From positions 1,860,001-1,924,000 of the forward strand of contig JAKSGN010000033.1 of NCBI GenBank assembly GCA_024180945.1: a stretch of 64,000 bases of DNA, written 5' to 3'. This document shows, in pieces, positions 1-11,061 of the stretch. The notes under the pieces were generated by a model. It ran no database searches and had not been told where the DNA came from. It saw only the letters and a program-made list of their open reading frames with translations. This stretch comes from Macrophomina tecta. Lineage: Eukaryota; Ascomycota; Dothideomycetes; Botryosphaeriales; Botryosphaeriaceae. Numbering within the stretch: the stretch's first letter is position 1; each line of letters starts with the position of its first letter. Position numbers and translations under genes: made by a program.

Positions 1-188
1 GTTGGAATTGGCTGCCGCCTCTTCGCCCTCACGCTCCACGGCGCGCGCGCGGTTGAGCTACGGAACTTCCCCTAGCCGACCGTTGCGCCAGAACCACCTG
101 CCCTGCAGCTTCCTGCCCTCACCCACAACCCGCAACCCCCATCACCGCGCACTCCCAACCAATCTCATCAGGCGGCCTACCGCACGCT

Positions 189-195
189 TATAAAA
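189..195 (+). promoter_or_regulatory. TATA-like box upstream of the RRM gene
   Basis: A TATAAAA heptamer lies 26-32 bases before the start codon at 221. A TATA box this close would place the transcription start almost on the ATG, so it implies either a very short leader or a chance match. It is the only core-promoter-like motif I could pick out here. Confidence 0.3.
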
Positions 196-220
196 GCGCC
201 ACCGCCGCCTCGCTTGCACC

Positions 221-2185
221 ATGGACGCACCACCTACTGACGCCTACCCCAACCACCAGCGCGAAAGGTCCCGCTCGCCGCGTCGCCGTTCGCGTAGCCC
301 TCGCCGCAGCCGACGCTCCTACTCACCGCGCAGTCGCTCGCGCAGCCGCGACGACTATCGCCGCAGCGATCGCCGCTCGCGCTCGCCTATGACTGGTGCT
401 GCTACCGCAGCTGGTGGATACTCAGGTTCTTACGCTGCCTCGCGTGGTGTGCCGCCAGTCCGCAGCGTCGAAGAAAAGGCTGTAGCCAAGGAACAGATGA
501 TGGCCTCACTGCGCGAGTCTTCCCAGCAGGACCGTCGTGTCTACGTCGGCAACCTGTCGTACGATGTCAAGTGGCATCATCTCAAGGACTTCATGAGACA
601 GGGTAAGCTGGCCTCCCGTCCGTCACCTGCTCTCGCGCGCACCGCTGACAATTGCCCTCGCCGCAGCCGGAGAGGTCCTGTTCGCCGATGTACTCTTACT
701 TCCCAATGGAATGTCGAAGGTGGGCTGACTATGGCTGGTCTTTCTGGTTTTCTCTGGTTATTTTGGAACATTGGATTGACGGATGGGACGGTGTCCTCGG
801 GTTGATGTAGGGATGCGGGTAAGTGACACCGCGAAGCACGCCACGCGCAGAACAACCGACTGATTTGCTCAGGATTGTGGAATACGCCACCAGGGAGCAG
901 GCCCAGCAGGCCGTTCAGACTCTTTCGAACCAGAACCTCATGGGCCGTCTTGTCTACGTTCGCGAAGTAAGTCCAATCCCGCACACGCAACAATCCTCTA
1001 CAACGAGAACGCGATGACACTAATATAGTCGACGTGCCACGAAAAGGATCGCGAGGCTGAGCCCCGATTCACTGCACCTCCCTCCGTTGGTCGTGGAGGT
1101 TATGGAGCCATGGGCGGCGGCCGCGGCGGCAGCTTTGACGCCTACGGAGGCGGCGGTTATGGAGGCGGTGGACGCCAGCTCTACGTCTCCAACGTATGTT
1201 TATCCCATTCTGCTTTCTGCTAACTTTTCCCAAGGAATCGGTTCGTTGACTCATGTCACTAGCTTCCCTACAACGTTGGCTGGCAGGACCTGAAGGACTT
1301 GTTCCGCCAGGCGGGTAAGCATGATTTGATCGACTCTGAAGTGGCCGTCCCCATGTGCTCACCTTGCCGTGCAGCTCACACAGGTTCCGTGCTCCGCGCC
1401 GATGTCCATCAGACCCCCGACGGCCGGATGAAGGGCTCCGGTATTGTCGTCTTCGAGACGCCCGACGATGCTCGCAACGCCATCCAGCAATTCAACGGAT
1501 ATGAATGGCAGGGTCGTACTCTTGAAGTGAAGGAAGATCGCTTCGCTGGTCCTCCCGGCTACGGTCGTGGCGGATTTGGCGGTGGTTTTGGCCGCGGTGG
1601 CTTTGGTGGCCGTGGAGGATTCGGCGCTAGAGGCGGGTTTGGTTATGGCGCCCGCGGCGGCTACGGTGGTGCTGGCTTTGGCGGTGGCATGGCTACCGGG
1701 TTCGACGCTCAAGCCATCCCTGCTGGCCCTCCTAACCCCTTCACCGACTACGCAACCTCTGGTGGAGAGCGTAGCAACATCATCTACGTCCGCAACGTAG
1801 GCGTCCTGAAAACCATACCTTGTTCGCACAATTCTAACTTGTCGTAGCTTCCTTGGTCTACCAGCAACGAGGATCTTGTCGAGCTCTTCACGACGATTGG
1901 CAAGGTTGAACGCGCCGAAATTCAATATGAGCCCAACGGACGCTCTCGTGGTACTGGCGTCGTCGAATTCGATACCGCCGAGAACGCTGAGACTGCTATT
2001 TGTAAGTTCCATGGCAACGAAGACTTGAAATCAGTACTCACATGTAAATAGCCAAGTTCACGGGTTACCAGTATGGTGGTCGCCCCCTTGGCCTCTCGTT
2101 CGTGAAGTATACCAACGTTCAAGCCCCCACCGATGCGATGGAAACCGAGGCTACCCAGGGTCTCACCCAGGACCAGATCATGTGA
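221..2185 (+). CDS. GBP2: GBP2/HRB1-type SR-rich protein with three RRM domains
   Basis: This is a predicted nuclear/shuttling mRNA-binding protein of the Gbp2/Hrb1 class, which couples splicing and TREX to mRNA export. My model has nine exons: 221-602, 667-719, 811-818, 873-966, 1047-1193, 1263-1314, 1384-1796, 1848-2001 and 2052-2185, giving 478 residues. Residues 10-60 are an Arg/Ser-rich tract. RRM1 (about 106-178) has RNP2 VYVGNL and RNP1 KGCGIVEY, the latter spliced through an 8-nt exon. RRM2 (about 223-296) has LYVSNL and KGSGIVVF. An RGG-type glycine-rich linker follows (about 300-355). RRM3 (about 378-452) has IYVRNL and RGTGVVEF. The start is ATG in the context ACCATGG. The acceptor at 1046 is preferred over 1028 because 1028 is only a few bases from the branch-like CTAAT; the result (VRE joined to DREAEPRF) reads as in the family. 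Likewise 1383 is preferred over 1374. Confidence 0.9.
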
Positions 2186-2623
2186 GCACCATCAGGCTTG
2201 CACTAGCGTTTTAGGGCTGCGGGTTGCTTTCCAGTTTCATTGCAGGCGTGCATTCAGCCAGCATTGTTGGGCAGATCATCAGGATTCTTTTCGATTAGGG
2301 TTTCTTACACAAAAGGAAGGGGCTCGAACAATTTTCTATCGCCGCGGAAATTGAGGGGCAGCATACCCATCTGCTTGGTGCGGGTTTCTTTTCACACTAC
2401 ACTCCAAAAAGTTCCCATGTAGTATCACAGACTGTGGACACGTCTCTCTCCTTTTATAGGCTAATCATAAAATGGCGTTCTTAGCTAGTTTTGGATTTTG
2501 GTGGTTGCTTCTGTCGTGCAACATTTGTCTATCATGCATCTACTTGGTCTAAATGGTCTGGAAGCGCCCGAGATTGACTCCGGCAGAAACTGCGGGCTGG
2601 AGAAAGCGACCTTTGATGTTGAA
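2186..2623. other. Convergent intergenic region
   Basis: This holds the 3' untranslated regions of the RRM gene and the carrier gene, which converge here. I see no coding sequence, RNA gene or repeat. Confidence 0.7.
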
Positions 2624-4354
2624 TCACGGCTGCCTGTTGCTTGTTATAAGCTTCATCATCCATTCGTAAACGGCCCACTGGACGGCATTAACGACGAAGG
2701 CGCGTACACTGCAGACGCCAAGGCCTCTGAAGAAGACAGGTAGGCCTTCAGTCCGGTAGAGGTGCCTTGTCATCTGCCACGCACCCATTCGCTTGTGTGT
2801 CGTGGTTGTGGATTCTGGTTGTGCTAGCGAAGATGCAGCTGAAGATGACGGTGCGAGGAGCGGCGCTCGTTCTGATGACGGGCGAATGGTGGCTGCGGGA
2901 GACTCGGTCGCGGAAGCGGAAGCAAGAAGGAAAAGCCCAGCTCGCTGGGTTTGAACGCGGGTTTTGACGACGTCTGTTGTTCACGCGTATGTGTTGGTTT
3001 GCGTTTTCGTGCTTTTTTTTTTTTTTTTTTTTCTCTATGCTTTTGCGGCATCGAGTACAAGTGTGGTGGAGTTTTACAGTAGGTTTCGGGAAGCACTTCC
3101 GTCTGTCCGCTCGTGTTCTGACTTACCAAGAGGGAATATTGAAGCCCAAGTCACAATGCCGGCGATACCTCCACAAAGGAGCACTTTGAGGGCGGCTTGC
3201 TGATTCGAATCTTCGGCTGGGTTGGTGATGAGGCGTTTACTGAGCTCGTAAGACCAAAAACTGCGCGGACAAAGACCGAGGCATTTTGTTAGTGGTGGTG
3301 CATCAGCGGAGGGTATTGATAGGGATTCCTCCGCGTGGATGCCCTCAAATTGGGAGCAATGCTTCTCCCACTCATGTGGTCGGACCGGCCTACTGGCCTA
3401 CGTTTTGTATCTCTTGCCTCGCTGCAGGCGTGCGCGTGAAATTGAGAGGTAGGAGAGCGTAGGCACGTACTAAAAGGCGTAGCCAACTGCATCCCTTACA
3501 CCCGTCACCACGCCTCCATGGTAAAAGCCCTTGACGCCCTCGGCTGTCCAAGTGTCTCTCGCAACGCTCCACGAACTGACCTTGCGGCCGGCTTCGCTCG
3601 CATTCGCACCGGCTGGCCTCAATGGCATCGAATCATACACTTGGGCTCTGCATTTCACCAGCTCGGTGGGCGCGGAGACGACAAATGTGGCGAAACCACC
3701 GACGGCGCCGGCGAGGAAGACACGGGTCAGACTGCGCGGGGCAGAGAAGTCACGCTCGCCGAGAAGGGAGAGAGAGCGGTTGTAAGAGACGAACAGGATG
3801 GCGTTGAGGGCGCCATATCCGAGGATGGGGGCAGTGGCGCCTGCGGGAGGGAAGAGGCGCAAGTGATGATGTTAGCTGACCTGCACTGTCTGTATCATAT
3901 GCCTTGCGGGAGGGGTAGAACGCAAGCTGCTGGGCGTGTGCAGGCGCCCGTGGATCTGCTCTGGGTGCACGGCGGGATCCACGAGGGTCGTGTATGCTCT
4001 TGCTGCCAGGCGGACCAGGGAGCATGCCGTGCGAATCAACGGGAGGTTGCGCTGGGGAAAGCTCTACGGGGGCGAGAGAGCGCGGTCTAGACCCAGGGTC
4101 TATGGTGCGCATGCACAAGAAGACGGGCGGGCAGCGAGGGGGCATGCGGGAATTGGCTTTGCAAGGAGAGACGATCAGCTAGTACCTCGCACATAGTTTC
4201 CGGCATTGCGCCAATTGACGGTGGTGGGAGCGTCGCCGGCGGCGTGCGCAGACGGCGGGCCTGCCTGAAGACGGGTCTTGACCAGATCGAGCGGATTGCC
4301 AATGACGATGCCGGCGGCACCACTGAGGTAGCCAGCCCAGAAGTCGGCGGACAT
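2624..4354 (-). CDS. Mitochondrial carrier family (SLC25) protein
   Basis: This is a predicted six-helix inner-mitochondrial-membrane transporter. Spliced exons in transcript order are 4354-4186, 3840-3471, 3260-3127 and 2973-2624, giving 340 residues, slightly above the usual size of about 300. All three carrier signatures are present: PLDLVK at residues 21-26, PTELVK at 114-119 and PLDVVK at 223-228. PTELVK in the second repeat is typical of the carnitine/ornithine branch, so an amino-acid or acylcarnitine-type substrate is likely, but the substrate cannot be fixed from sequence. The start ATG is at 4354, reading MSADFWAGYLSG. A Ser/Ala/Pro-rich insert of about 45 residues follows the third signature. 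Introns carry GT-AG ends. The second exon joins at VRG|ATAPILGYG; the 346-nt first intron showed no extra carrier-like exon. The third intron (2974-3126) contains a 20-base homopolymer. Confidence 0.9.
3013..3032. repeat. T20 homopolymer in a carrier-gene intron
   Basis: There are twenty consecutive T on the plus strand (A on the sense strand of the carrier gene), inside its third intron. Confidence 0.95.
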
Positions 4355-5433
4355 TGGGACGCGGCGGCGGCGGCGGGACGGGAGAGGGCGCGTGCAGGCG
4401 GAGGGAGTGCAGGTGCACGCCAGGTGCAGCGAGGGAGGTTGTGGAGCCCCGTGCGGGAGGACTCTTGGCCGCAAGCGGAATAGGCGCGCCGGGCGTCGAC
4501 CCTTCTGGGCCTTGAGGCCAACGTCTGGCATGCGAGTCAGCCCTACCGTGTTGTTGTATAAGAAGGACGGTCGACAGCGGCCGACGGCTGGGGCGGACTT
4601 CCTCCAATGGACGCCGTTTTTGGCCCCCACAGAGTTCGCCCGCGGCCTCCAGCCTCTCGCTCCAGCGCTTGATCCGGACAGCGCAGGCCCGCCGCTGCCC
4701 CGTTGCCGACGACACCACGAGCCGGGATGCCAGCGCGCGCGCGGGTGCAGAGACGGTCCTGCGCCGGCCTGCAAGATCTCCCGTGCAGAATCGGCGATCG
4801 GAAGCTCGCTGCCGTCTCCGCCTCCTCCATGCTCGCCGACTCCCGGCCGACTCGCGCAAACGCCCGTCTGCCTTCTCCGCGCGATCCCCTGCCCCTGCGC
4901 CCCGTTCTTCGCGCGCCCTGGAGCAGCACGGCGTCATGGCGGAGACTGCGCTCCAGCGCTTGGCCGGGTCGCCCATTGGCGCGCGTGCGTGTGCCGGTAG
5001 CTCGACCCCAGCGCGCCTGCTGCCGCCGCACCATCTCGCGCCTCTCCATCCATTGGGTGGACTCGCCCTCCGCTGCTGCCAGGGCTGACTGCCCCCACCA
5101 AGCCGCCCTCCTGCTTGCAGCTCCTCGCCGGGCCCGCAGGGCGCGGTGGGGAGCATCCATCTCATCCGCTGCTGGCACGAGCCGCACAACGTCATCGCCC
5201 TCTCTCGTCCGCCCTATGCCGCGCCCGCCCTATGCAGCGCCCACCCGCTGGGCCTGGTCTCTGTGCCCGTGGACATGTGTCAGACCTCTCGACGCAGAGC
5301 AATGCGGACCCTTTTCCGGTGAAAAGCAACAGCGGACCGCATCGCCATGGACCATGCCGCAGTGGGTCATCCACTGCAGGGTGTGCTCCTCACGCGCTCG
5401 TTGCCTCTACACGACCGCCTGCGTCTTTCCATA
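4355..5433. other. GC-rich gene-free stretch upstream of the carrier gene
   Basis: This is very GC-rich sequence between the carrier start codon and the Tc1 element. Long open frames run on both strands and in several phases at once, as expected from GC-rich DNA with few stop codons. None shows a domain, a splice pattern or a recognisable start, so I call no gene. It probably includes the carrier promoter. Confidence 0.6.
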
Positions 5434-5435
5434 TA

Positions 5436-5465
5436 CCGCACCCGTGCAAAAGTCAGGGCGCACGG
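5436..5465 (+). repeat. Tc1-type element, left terminal inverted repeat
   Basis: This 30-bp repeat is identical to the reverse complement of 6715-6744. The next inner base no longer matches. Confidence 0.95.
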
Positions 5466-5569
5466 CCAAGGCGCTAATTATCCTGCCACCAACACCAATA
5501 CTTTGGAGTCGTATTATTCAACAAGGAGTTGCTCAAATGCAGTAAGAGTTGATTCTTTATAAAGCTAGG

Positions 5570-6656
5570 CTACCAGCGAGTTTGATAGCCACCAGCTTGA
5601 ATAACATCTACAAGCCGTTGTGGCATACTTTTACAAAGCGCTTTAAGGCTTGGTTTTTCCACCAATGCGTATGCCCTAGGTAACCACTCAGCTAGTAATG
5701 CCTCCACGCGCTCAGGATTCTTCTCAAGCTCAATAAATGGCGCAATCTCTTGAAGCTTCATCTTTAGTGGCCACCAAAGGTATTCCTGGAGGTTCAGATC
5801 AGGCGAATATGGGGGTGAGTAATGCACCTAATTTGGTGATCACGCAGCCATTTCTTCACCCGGTTCGCCCGATGAATACCAGCACCATCTTGTAACCAGT
5901 ACATACCATAGTCGTAGTTTCTTGGCACCTGTTCCTCCAGTACTTTGATATAGGATTTGGCAGTATAGCCTTGCCTAGGAGAGTCCAAATCACGCTCCAT
6001 AACGTGTAAATCAGACACCCCTAGCTGGCCTGAAAAGCCACCCCATACCATACATCTTGCCTTCTTGCCAAGTGGCCGTGTATTAAGCCGGCTTTGGTCC
6101 CACTTTTGCTGGCCAGGCGTACGGAAAACCCAGCTTGGTGCGTGGCCAGAGCCCTGCTCAACTGAGCACTCATCACCGAACGTAACCCTCATCCACCATC
6201 TCCAGCTCTTATACCGGTATTTCTTTGCATATTGGTACCGAATGCGGGCATTCGCTTGAGAGATCCAAGGCCGATTCTTTGCACGCCATTTGGTAATATG
6301 GTTCTTGCGTAGAATACGCCTGAGCGTATCTTTATGGATAGATAACTGGAGTTGCTTAATCACCTGGCTGTGCTTAAGTTTTGGGAACCGGTTAACAAAA
6401 CGAATAATCTGGCGCTCCGTGCGAAGGCTGACTTTGGGGGACGGCCAGTACGAGGTGTTAGATCAATCTGGCCAGTCGTATTGTAGTGGTTGATGCAGCT
6501 CCTAATTGCGTGTTCTGAGAAGCGAGTCTCACGGGCAATTTGACGCCCAGATTTACCATCTTGCGATTGTGTAATAACCGAAACTCGTTGATCATGTGAA
6601 AGCTGATGCCTTTGCCTAGCATTGCCTGAAATTTCGCGTCCAAAGATGCGCTGCAT
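5570..6656 (-). pseudogene. Tc1-type transposase with two frameshifts
   Basis: The reading frame starts at ATG 6656 (MQRIFGREISGN) and encodes a paired HTH region, including GKSGRQIARETRFSEHAIR, then a GRPPK-type hinge. The DDE domain shows FGDECSVEQG (first Asp), YWLQDGAGIH (second Asp) and SPDLNLQEYLW (Glu). Allowing for the shifts, the last two acidic residues are 34 apart, which is DD34E. The frame breaks twice, near 6446 just after GRPPK and near 5815 just before the YSPDLN motif. Both breaks fall in runs of five C on the sense strand and both look like one missing base. Otherwise the protein is complete to its stop at 5570. It is either a young inactivated copy or an assembly artefact at homopolymers. 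Confidence 0.88.
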
Positions 6657-6714
6657 GGTGGTGTAATGAGGCAAGGGATGAAGAGGGTACGTTGTTGTTT
6701 TGACTCGTGCACGT

Positions 6715-6744
6715 CCGTGCGCCCTGACTTTTGCACGGGTGCGG
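6715..6744 (-). repeat. Tc1-type element, right terminal inverted repeat
   Basis: This 30-bp repeat is the perfect partner of 5436-5465, followed directly by the TA duplication at 6745-6746. Confidence 0.95.
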
Positions 6745-6746
6745 TA

Positions 6747-9700
6747 AAGGGTGATCATTTCGTGGCTGCAGTGCGCCTGCATGCAACCCGCTCCGCACCT
6801 AGAGACCACCTCTCCCCAGCACGTCTGAATCATCTGCTCCAATGCGTGTGCGGCAAAGGTGAATTGTGCAGCAAATCCCCCCTTTCTCTCCTGCTGACGA
6901 CGGCCTAGCACGAGTTCCTCCCAGCCCGTTGCCCCGTCCCTTCAGCTTCCGTCCCCCCTTCTTCTGTCTCAGCACTCGGCAAAGTGGGTAGATATTCAAT
7001 TCAGTATTGTCACTGGACTAGTCAATGATAATCGCCATCATGTGCTGGCTCACACATTACGTTTACGAGTGTTGCGGGAAAGCCCATTCGCATGGCTTCA
7101 TCGCCACCCCCTGTCACTCCGCAAACACCTCGAGCACGGATCCGAGGAATTGCGTGGATCGAAAAGACCATGTCAGCCCAGTGAACGGAAGCGAGTGCCG
7201 TGGTTGTGAGACTCTCCGCCTGCTCCAGCAAATGGAGCGTGATGCCGCCCGCCGGACAGGGCGGTAGTGGTTCTGTCGTCGCGGTACATACATTCGCCCG
7301 CCTCGCCAAGGGCGGCGGTTTTCACTTCCAGAGCCATCCTTGGCCAGCCTCGGCCCAGCTTTCGCTCATTCTCACCGGACTCTTCCCGGCTCTCTCGCTT
7401 CTTTCTTGTCGTCTCCTGGACTTGCGTGGCGTGGGTTTGGTGCCTTTTATACCCGTAGCAATCTCAGACTTTGGTTGAAATCTCCACTCGGCGCACTCCA
7501 GAGCCTCGTCGCCCTTCTCATGGCGGCTTCGACTGCCTGGTTCTCTTTTCCCATCTTCCACCTTGTAAACATCAAGGGGATAAAGCCGACACCCGCGGGC
7601 TGCTCACAAGACCAGAGTTGTACTCTCCTGCTCGCCCTTGTCAGCTATGTCACGACAAGAGACATCACTACGGCATGATCCTTACCCTCCACCAGTCCTT
7701 TCACGGTGTCTTGACAGCCCCATGGGCCAGTCTTGTGCCCCGGTAACTGTGGAAGTGTCTCCGAAAGCCGACAGCCTCATTATGTTTGCCTCGCTACATC
7801 GAGCCCACTATTTGGGTCAGCTCCGCGCAGATCACAAACAAAGGAGGGGAAAAAAAAATAGATTCGCCATCCATCAGACGTTTTATGCGATATTCATGTC
7901 TATACCAGACTCGCACTCAGGGACGACAGATTCCAAACATGGCTTGGCAGGGCACGTAGCTCGCGCACAGTGGGGCTCGCGACGTAGCCGTGGGCACCCT
8001 TCTTTTCCACACGGGACGCTGATCTCTCCTCGTATTCTCCCGTCCAACAGCCCATCGGCTCTTTCTTTCCGTAACGGCATGGCATCCTTTGTGGCATCGT
8101 TGGTACACAAAAATGACACAAACACGTTTGTGGTTGGCAAGCTACCCTCCATGTCCGACGGGGAAACTACTCCGCCGCCTGACAGTGCGCCGTGTGGGTC
8201 AAACCGACTCTGTAGAACAGTTCTGGCCAGTTGCAGCTCCGACATATCCACCTCATCGTGACCGTGACCGCAGGTTCGGCTATCAGATCAAAGATGACGG
8301 CGGATCGACCGATCGCGCGGGCTCACATCAACCTTCGAGACAACCATCCAATGGGGCGCTGCTTCATATTTTCGGCCCGCGGAACTGCTTTCCCATGAAA
8401 ATCTGGCCGGGTGAAGTTATCTTTCAAGTTTTGGTTACATATGGGTGACCTGATATGAGCAGTTGGTTCCCACGTGCCTGCCAGCTTGCCTCGTATGTGG
8501 AATGGTGGCTGAGCGGGCTTTGAGTTCCTTTATTTTCCGTCAACCACAGACTACCTGAACCGGCCCAGCCGCGTGCCCACACGGCAGCGGTAGCCACCGA
8601 ACTGGCAACAGTGGGCATGACGGGCGTGGTAAATCCGCGTTTATCCGATGCAAACGAACACCTGCCCCTCAAAGGTCTGATGAACACTGCTCAGCCACAG
8701 ACCAATGCACTGATGCCGCGAAATCTTTGACTGTGCCGCTGAATTGTTGACGGAGTTGGACACCTCCTCCCCGCGGCCACTCGCATATCGGCGCCGGAGC
8801 CATCTCCTGCGTCCTGTACAGCGAGCAAACCATCGACAGGAGACACACGACGACCGCCGCACCTATCCCGCGTTATCCCCCAACTTGAGTGAATGATTAT
8901 AGCTCACTATCCGATGCTTCCGCTACGTATAGCAGCCGAACAAGGGCATTTTGAGCGCCATCTGTCCGGTTCTAACGCCAGCTTCAACGACACAGGATAC
9001 GCAGAGAGGTTGGCACGCAGATGGAAAATACATAGGGAACAATGGCGCTCTCCACCGCAGGAAGCCCCCATGGCGCCCATCCCTAGGCATGCGTTATGTC
9101 AAGCGATTGAAGGAAGCCTGGTCCGTCAAGCCTCTTTGCGTGCAGTCACAGTGGGACGATCGGTGCCCCAGCCGTTCCTGTCCATCGGTCACGTCGATTA
9201 TCATCCCCCCCTTTACTAACGACGACATACTTTCGGAATCGTTGACTACTGGGTGATAGCAGCCTCTATTTTTTAACGATTGCGATTTTCTACACTCACT
9301 GCAGGAGAGCATCAGTAACTGAGATGGCATATTCTAGAGATCGACCCCGGTTTTCTGACGCCTCGAAAGAAGCCTATTACCAGACTTACTGATCACTTAC
9401 AGGGCCGAAAGCCGACATAATTCGCGGCGGCTGTAATCGACGGTGATGCGCCCTCCCCGCTCGTAATACCGCCTCCTGCCCGATACTTAAACAACCATGG
9501 GTGGCGTTGTCGGGATACTAGAGGTAGGAGTAGGGCGGCGGAGTTCGTTTGGGGCCTGTCCATGCAATTCTCCACCTACAGGGTCCCATTCTACACAAAA
9601 GTAGCTGCGTCCTACTGCAACGCGCTAGCAGAGGCTCTGCGATACAAGGAACTGGAGAGGAGAGAGGCGCGGGAGGCCGAAGCGAAGCAGAAGACGTTAA

Positions 9701-10298
9701 GCGCGTGCGTCAGGGGCCTACGAAAACCTATTTTGTCTTTGCAGGCACCGCGGGAAAGTGGTGGGGCTCAAATCTGCCAGCTTCTGTGAAGTTATTTGAC
9801 CTTATTATGGTCAATGGCTGCTAACGGAGTTCATACAGGTTCGTCGAGCGCTCGAAGCCATACAGGTATCGTGTTACAATTCCGCGAATATATCGGCTGC
9901 TGCTGTTCTTCTCTATCCGGAGGCTAACTCCCCAGTTATCAGGAAAAATAGCTCCAGTCTTACTCGGTGCTGAAAGCATTCCTCATGCTCCGGACTTTCC
10001 CTTCACAACTGCAAGCCCGTTGATACCTTCTCAATTGCTTCTTGCCAACAAGCGGCTCAAGCAAAGAGTCCACGCACTATCCGGAATTGATACAATAGCC
10101 GCCTCTTCCACTAATTTCCCCAGCACAATGCTCTTTAACCTCTGAAGACAGAGAAACCTTTCACGACTCGAGATCAACTGCACATCGGCGAATCTCCGGG
10201 GCTTCATCCACCGTCCCAGGGGGGGAAAAAAATTTTTGCCTCCTGACTGCACCACCACCCATCGCCCACGACAGCATACGTTACGTCCAGCAAAAGAC
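6747..10298. other. 3.5-kb gene-poor stretch
   Basis: Only short, mutually overlapping open frames occur here, none above about 207 codons and none with a recognisable domain or a consistent splice pattern. The sequence is of mixed composition and not obviously RIP-degraded by eye. I see no repeat copies of the adjacent transposon beyond its own ends. Confidence 0.6.
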
Positions 10299-10307
10299 AA
10301 AAAAAAA
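10299..10307 (-). terminator. Pol III T-tract terminator of the tRNA-Leu gene
   Basis: Nine T on the minus strand follow the discriminator base of the tRNA directly, as expected for RNA polymerase III termination. Confidence 0.85.
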
Positions 10308-10407
10308 TGATGAGGACGAGACTCGAACTCGCGCGGGTTGCCCCACCAGGAATTGCTGTTAAGTGTACACCTTAACCTGGCGCCATAACCAACTCGGCCA
10401 CCTCACC
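10308..10407 (-). tRNA. tRNA-Leu (anticodon AAG) with an 18-nt intron
   Basis: The minus strand folds as a type II tRNA. The acceptor is GGTGAGG paired with CCTCATC, with discriminator A. The D arm is GCC/GGC and the anticodon stem CCAGG/CCTGG. A long variable arm (GGG-CAA-CCC) and a T arm GCGAG-TTCGAGT-CTCGT follow. The anticodon loop reads TTAAGG, giving anticodon AAG, then an intron of about 18 nt before the final loop base. GTTAAG, spanning the anticodon, is the reverse complement of CTTAAC in the intron, the usual pre-tRNA pairing. The long variable arm with A73 fits leucine rather than serine. The anticodon would be inosine-modified to read CUU and CUC. Confidence 0.93.
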
Positions 10408-11061
10408 AATTGTCGGGCATCATGAAGTGAAATTACAGGTTCTCACTGCGCGAATATGAGTTAGTTTAAACGGAAAGTTGTTTTATTACGAGTAGAATAT
10501 CCTGGTTCGAGGCTCCTGTAAGCCCCATTACTTCGGAGCCAGTGTTTGGTTGCACCACAGATAGTTAAGTTCGTCATCTTTTGATAGTGCTGAAGTGACT
10601 GAATCGTCCGCAAAGCTAAGTCCAAGTTGTGTTGCACTACCACTTGGACAAGATTCGACATGTTGGCGTGACCTAGAAAATTTTACTGCAAGATGGAAAA
10701 AAAAATAAATATTCGTCTGACAGCAGTTACAGATTTTAAGTACGTCAGCATGAACTCGCGCCCGGCTAATCAGCCACTGGTTATTGGCAGGCAGTGGATT
10801 GAGAGAAACTTGTGTGCGGAAAAGGAGAGGGCTTTCTGAACTCTTGTTCCACAGCAAGGATGTTTTGCAGTGTGCGAGAAGAAAAATAAGTCGCAATGCA
10901 TTGTCATTTCATTGCCGTATGCAGGTTATAAAACTGCCGCGACGCTGCCAGAGCGGAGGCCGAGCATTGCTATTTTCATTCGTTCTTCCTTATTGGCCTG
11001 AGTAAAAGAAGAGGTCGTCAGTCTCTTCAGTCACATCGAGTGAGTAGGGTCTGCGTCTCTG
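10408..11061. other. Intergenic region between tRNA-Leu and the monooxygenase gene
   Basis: No coding sequence or RNA gene is recognised. It includes the tRNA 5' flank and the 3' flank of the monooxygenase gene. Confidence 0.6.

Larger units (their letters stand above)
5436..6744 (-). mobile_element. Tc1/mariner-type DNA transposon with TA target duplication
   Basis: This 1309-bp element is bounded by perfect 30-bp terminal inverted repeats beginning CCGCACCCGTGCAAAAGTCA. TA dinucleotides at 5434-5435 and 6745-6746 are the target-site duplication. It carries one transposase frame on the minus strand (5570-6656), interrupted by two single-base frameshifts. TA insertion, size and a DD34E triad place it in the Tc1 branch. 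Identical termini point to a recent insertion. Confidence 0.92.

Noticed and set aside
1021..1046. Acceptor at 1028 for the fifth exon of the RRM gene
   Set aside because: It lies only a few bases after the branch-like CTAAT, and its use would insert STCHEK into a conserved linker. The AG at 1045-1046 is preferred.
3841..4185. Possible extra exon in the first carrier-gene intron
   Set aside because: One frame reads RNLPLIRTACSLVRLAARAY, but joining the flanking exons directly already gives the family-like VRGATAPILGYG, so the extra exon is not needed.
4179..5195. 338-codon frame on the minus strand upstream of the carrier gene
   Set aside because: The DNA is so GC-rich that frames are open in several phases on both strands. 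The protein is Arg/Ala/Gly-rich, has no domain, and its 5'-most start is not supported.
10490..10520. GGTTCGA string resembling a Pol III B box
   Set aside because: No acceptor, D or anticodon arm can be folded around it.
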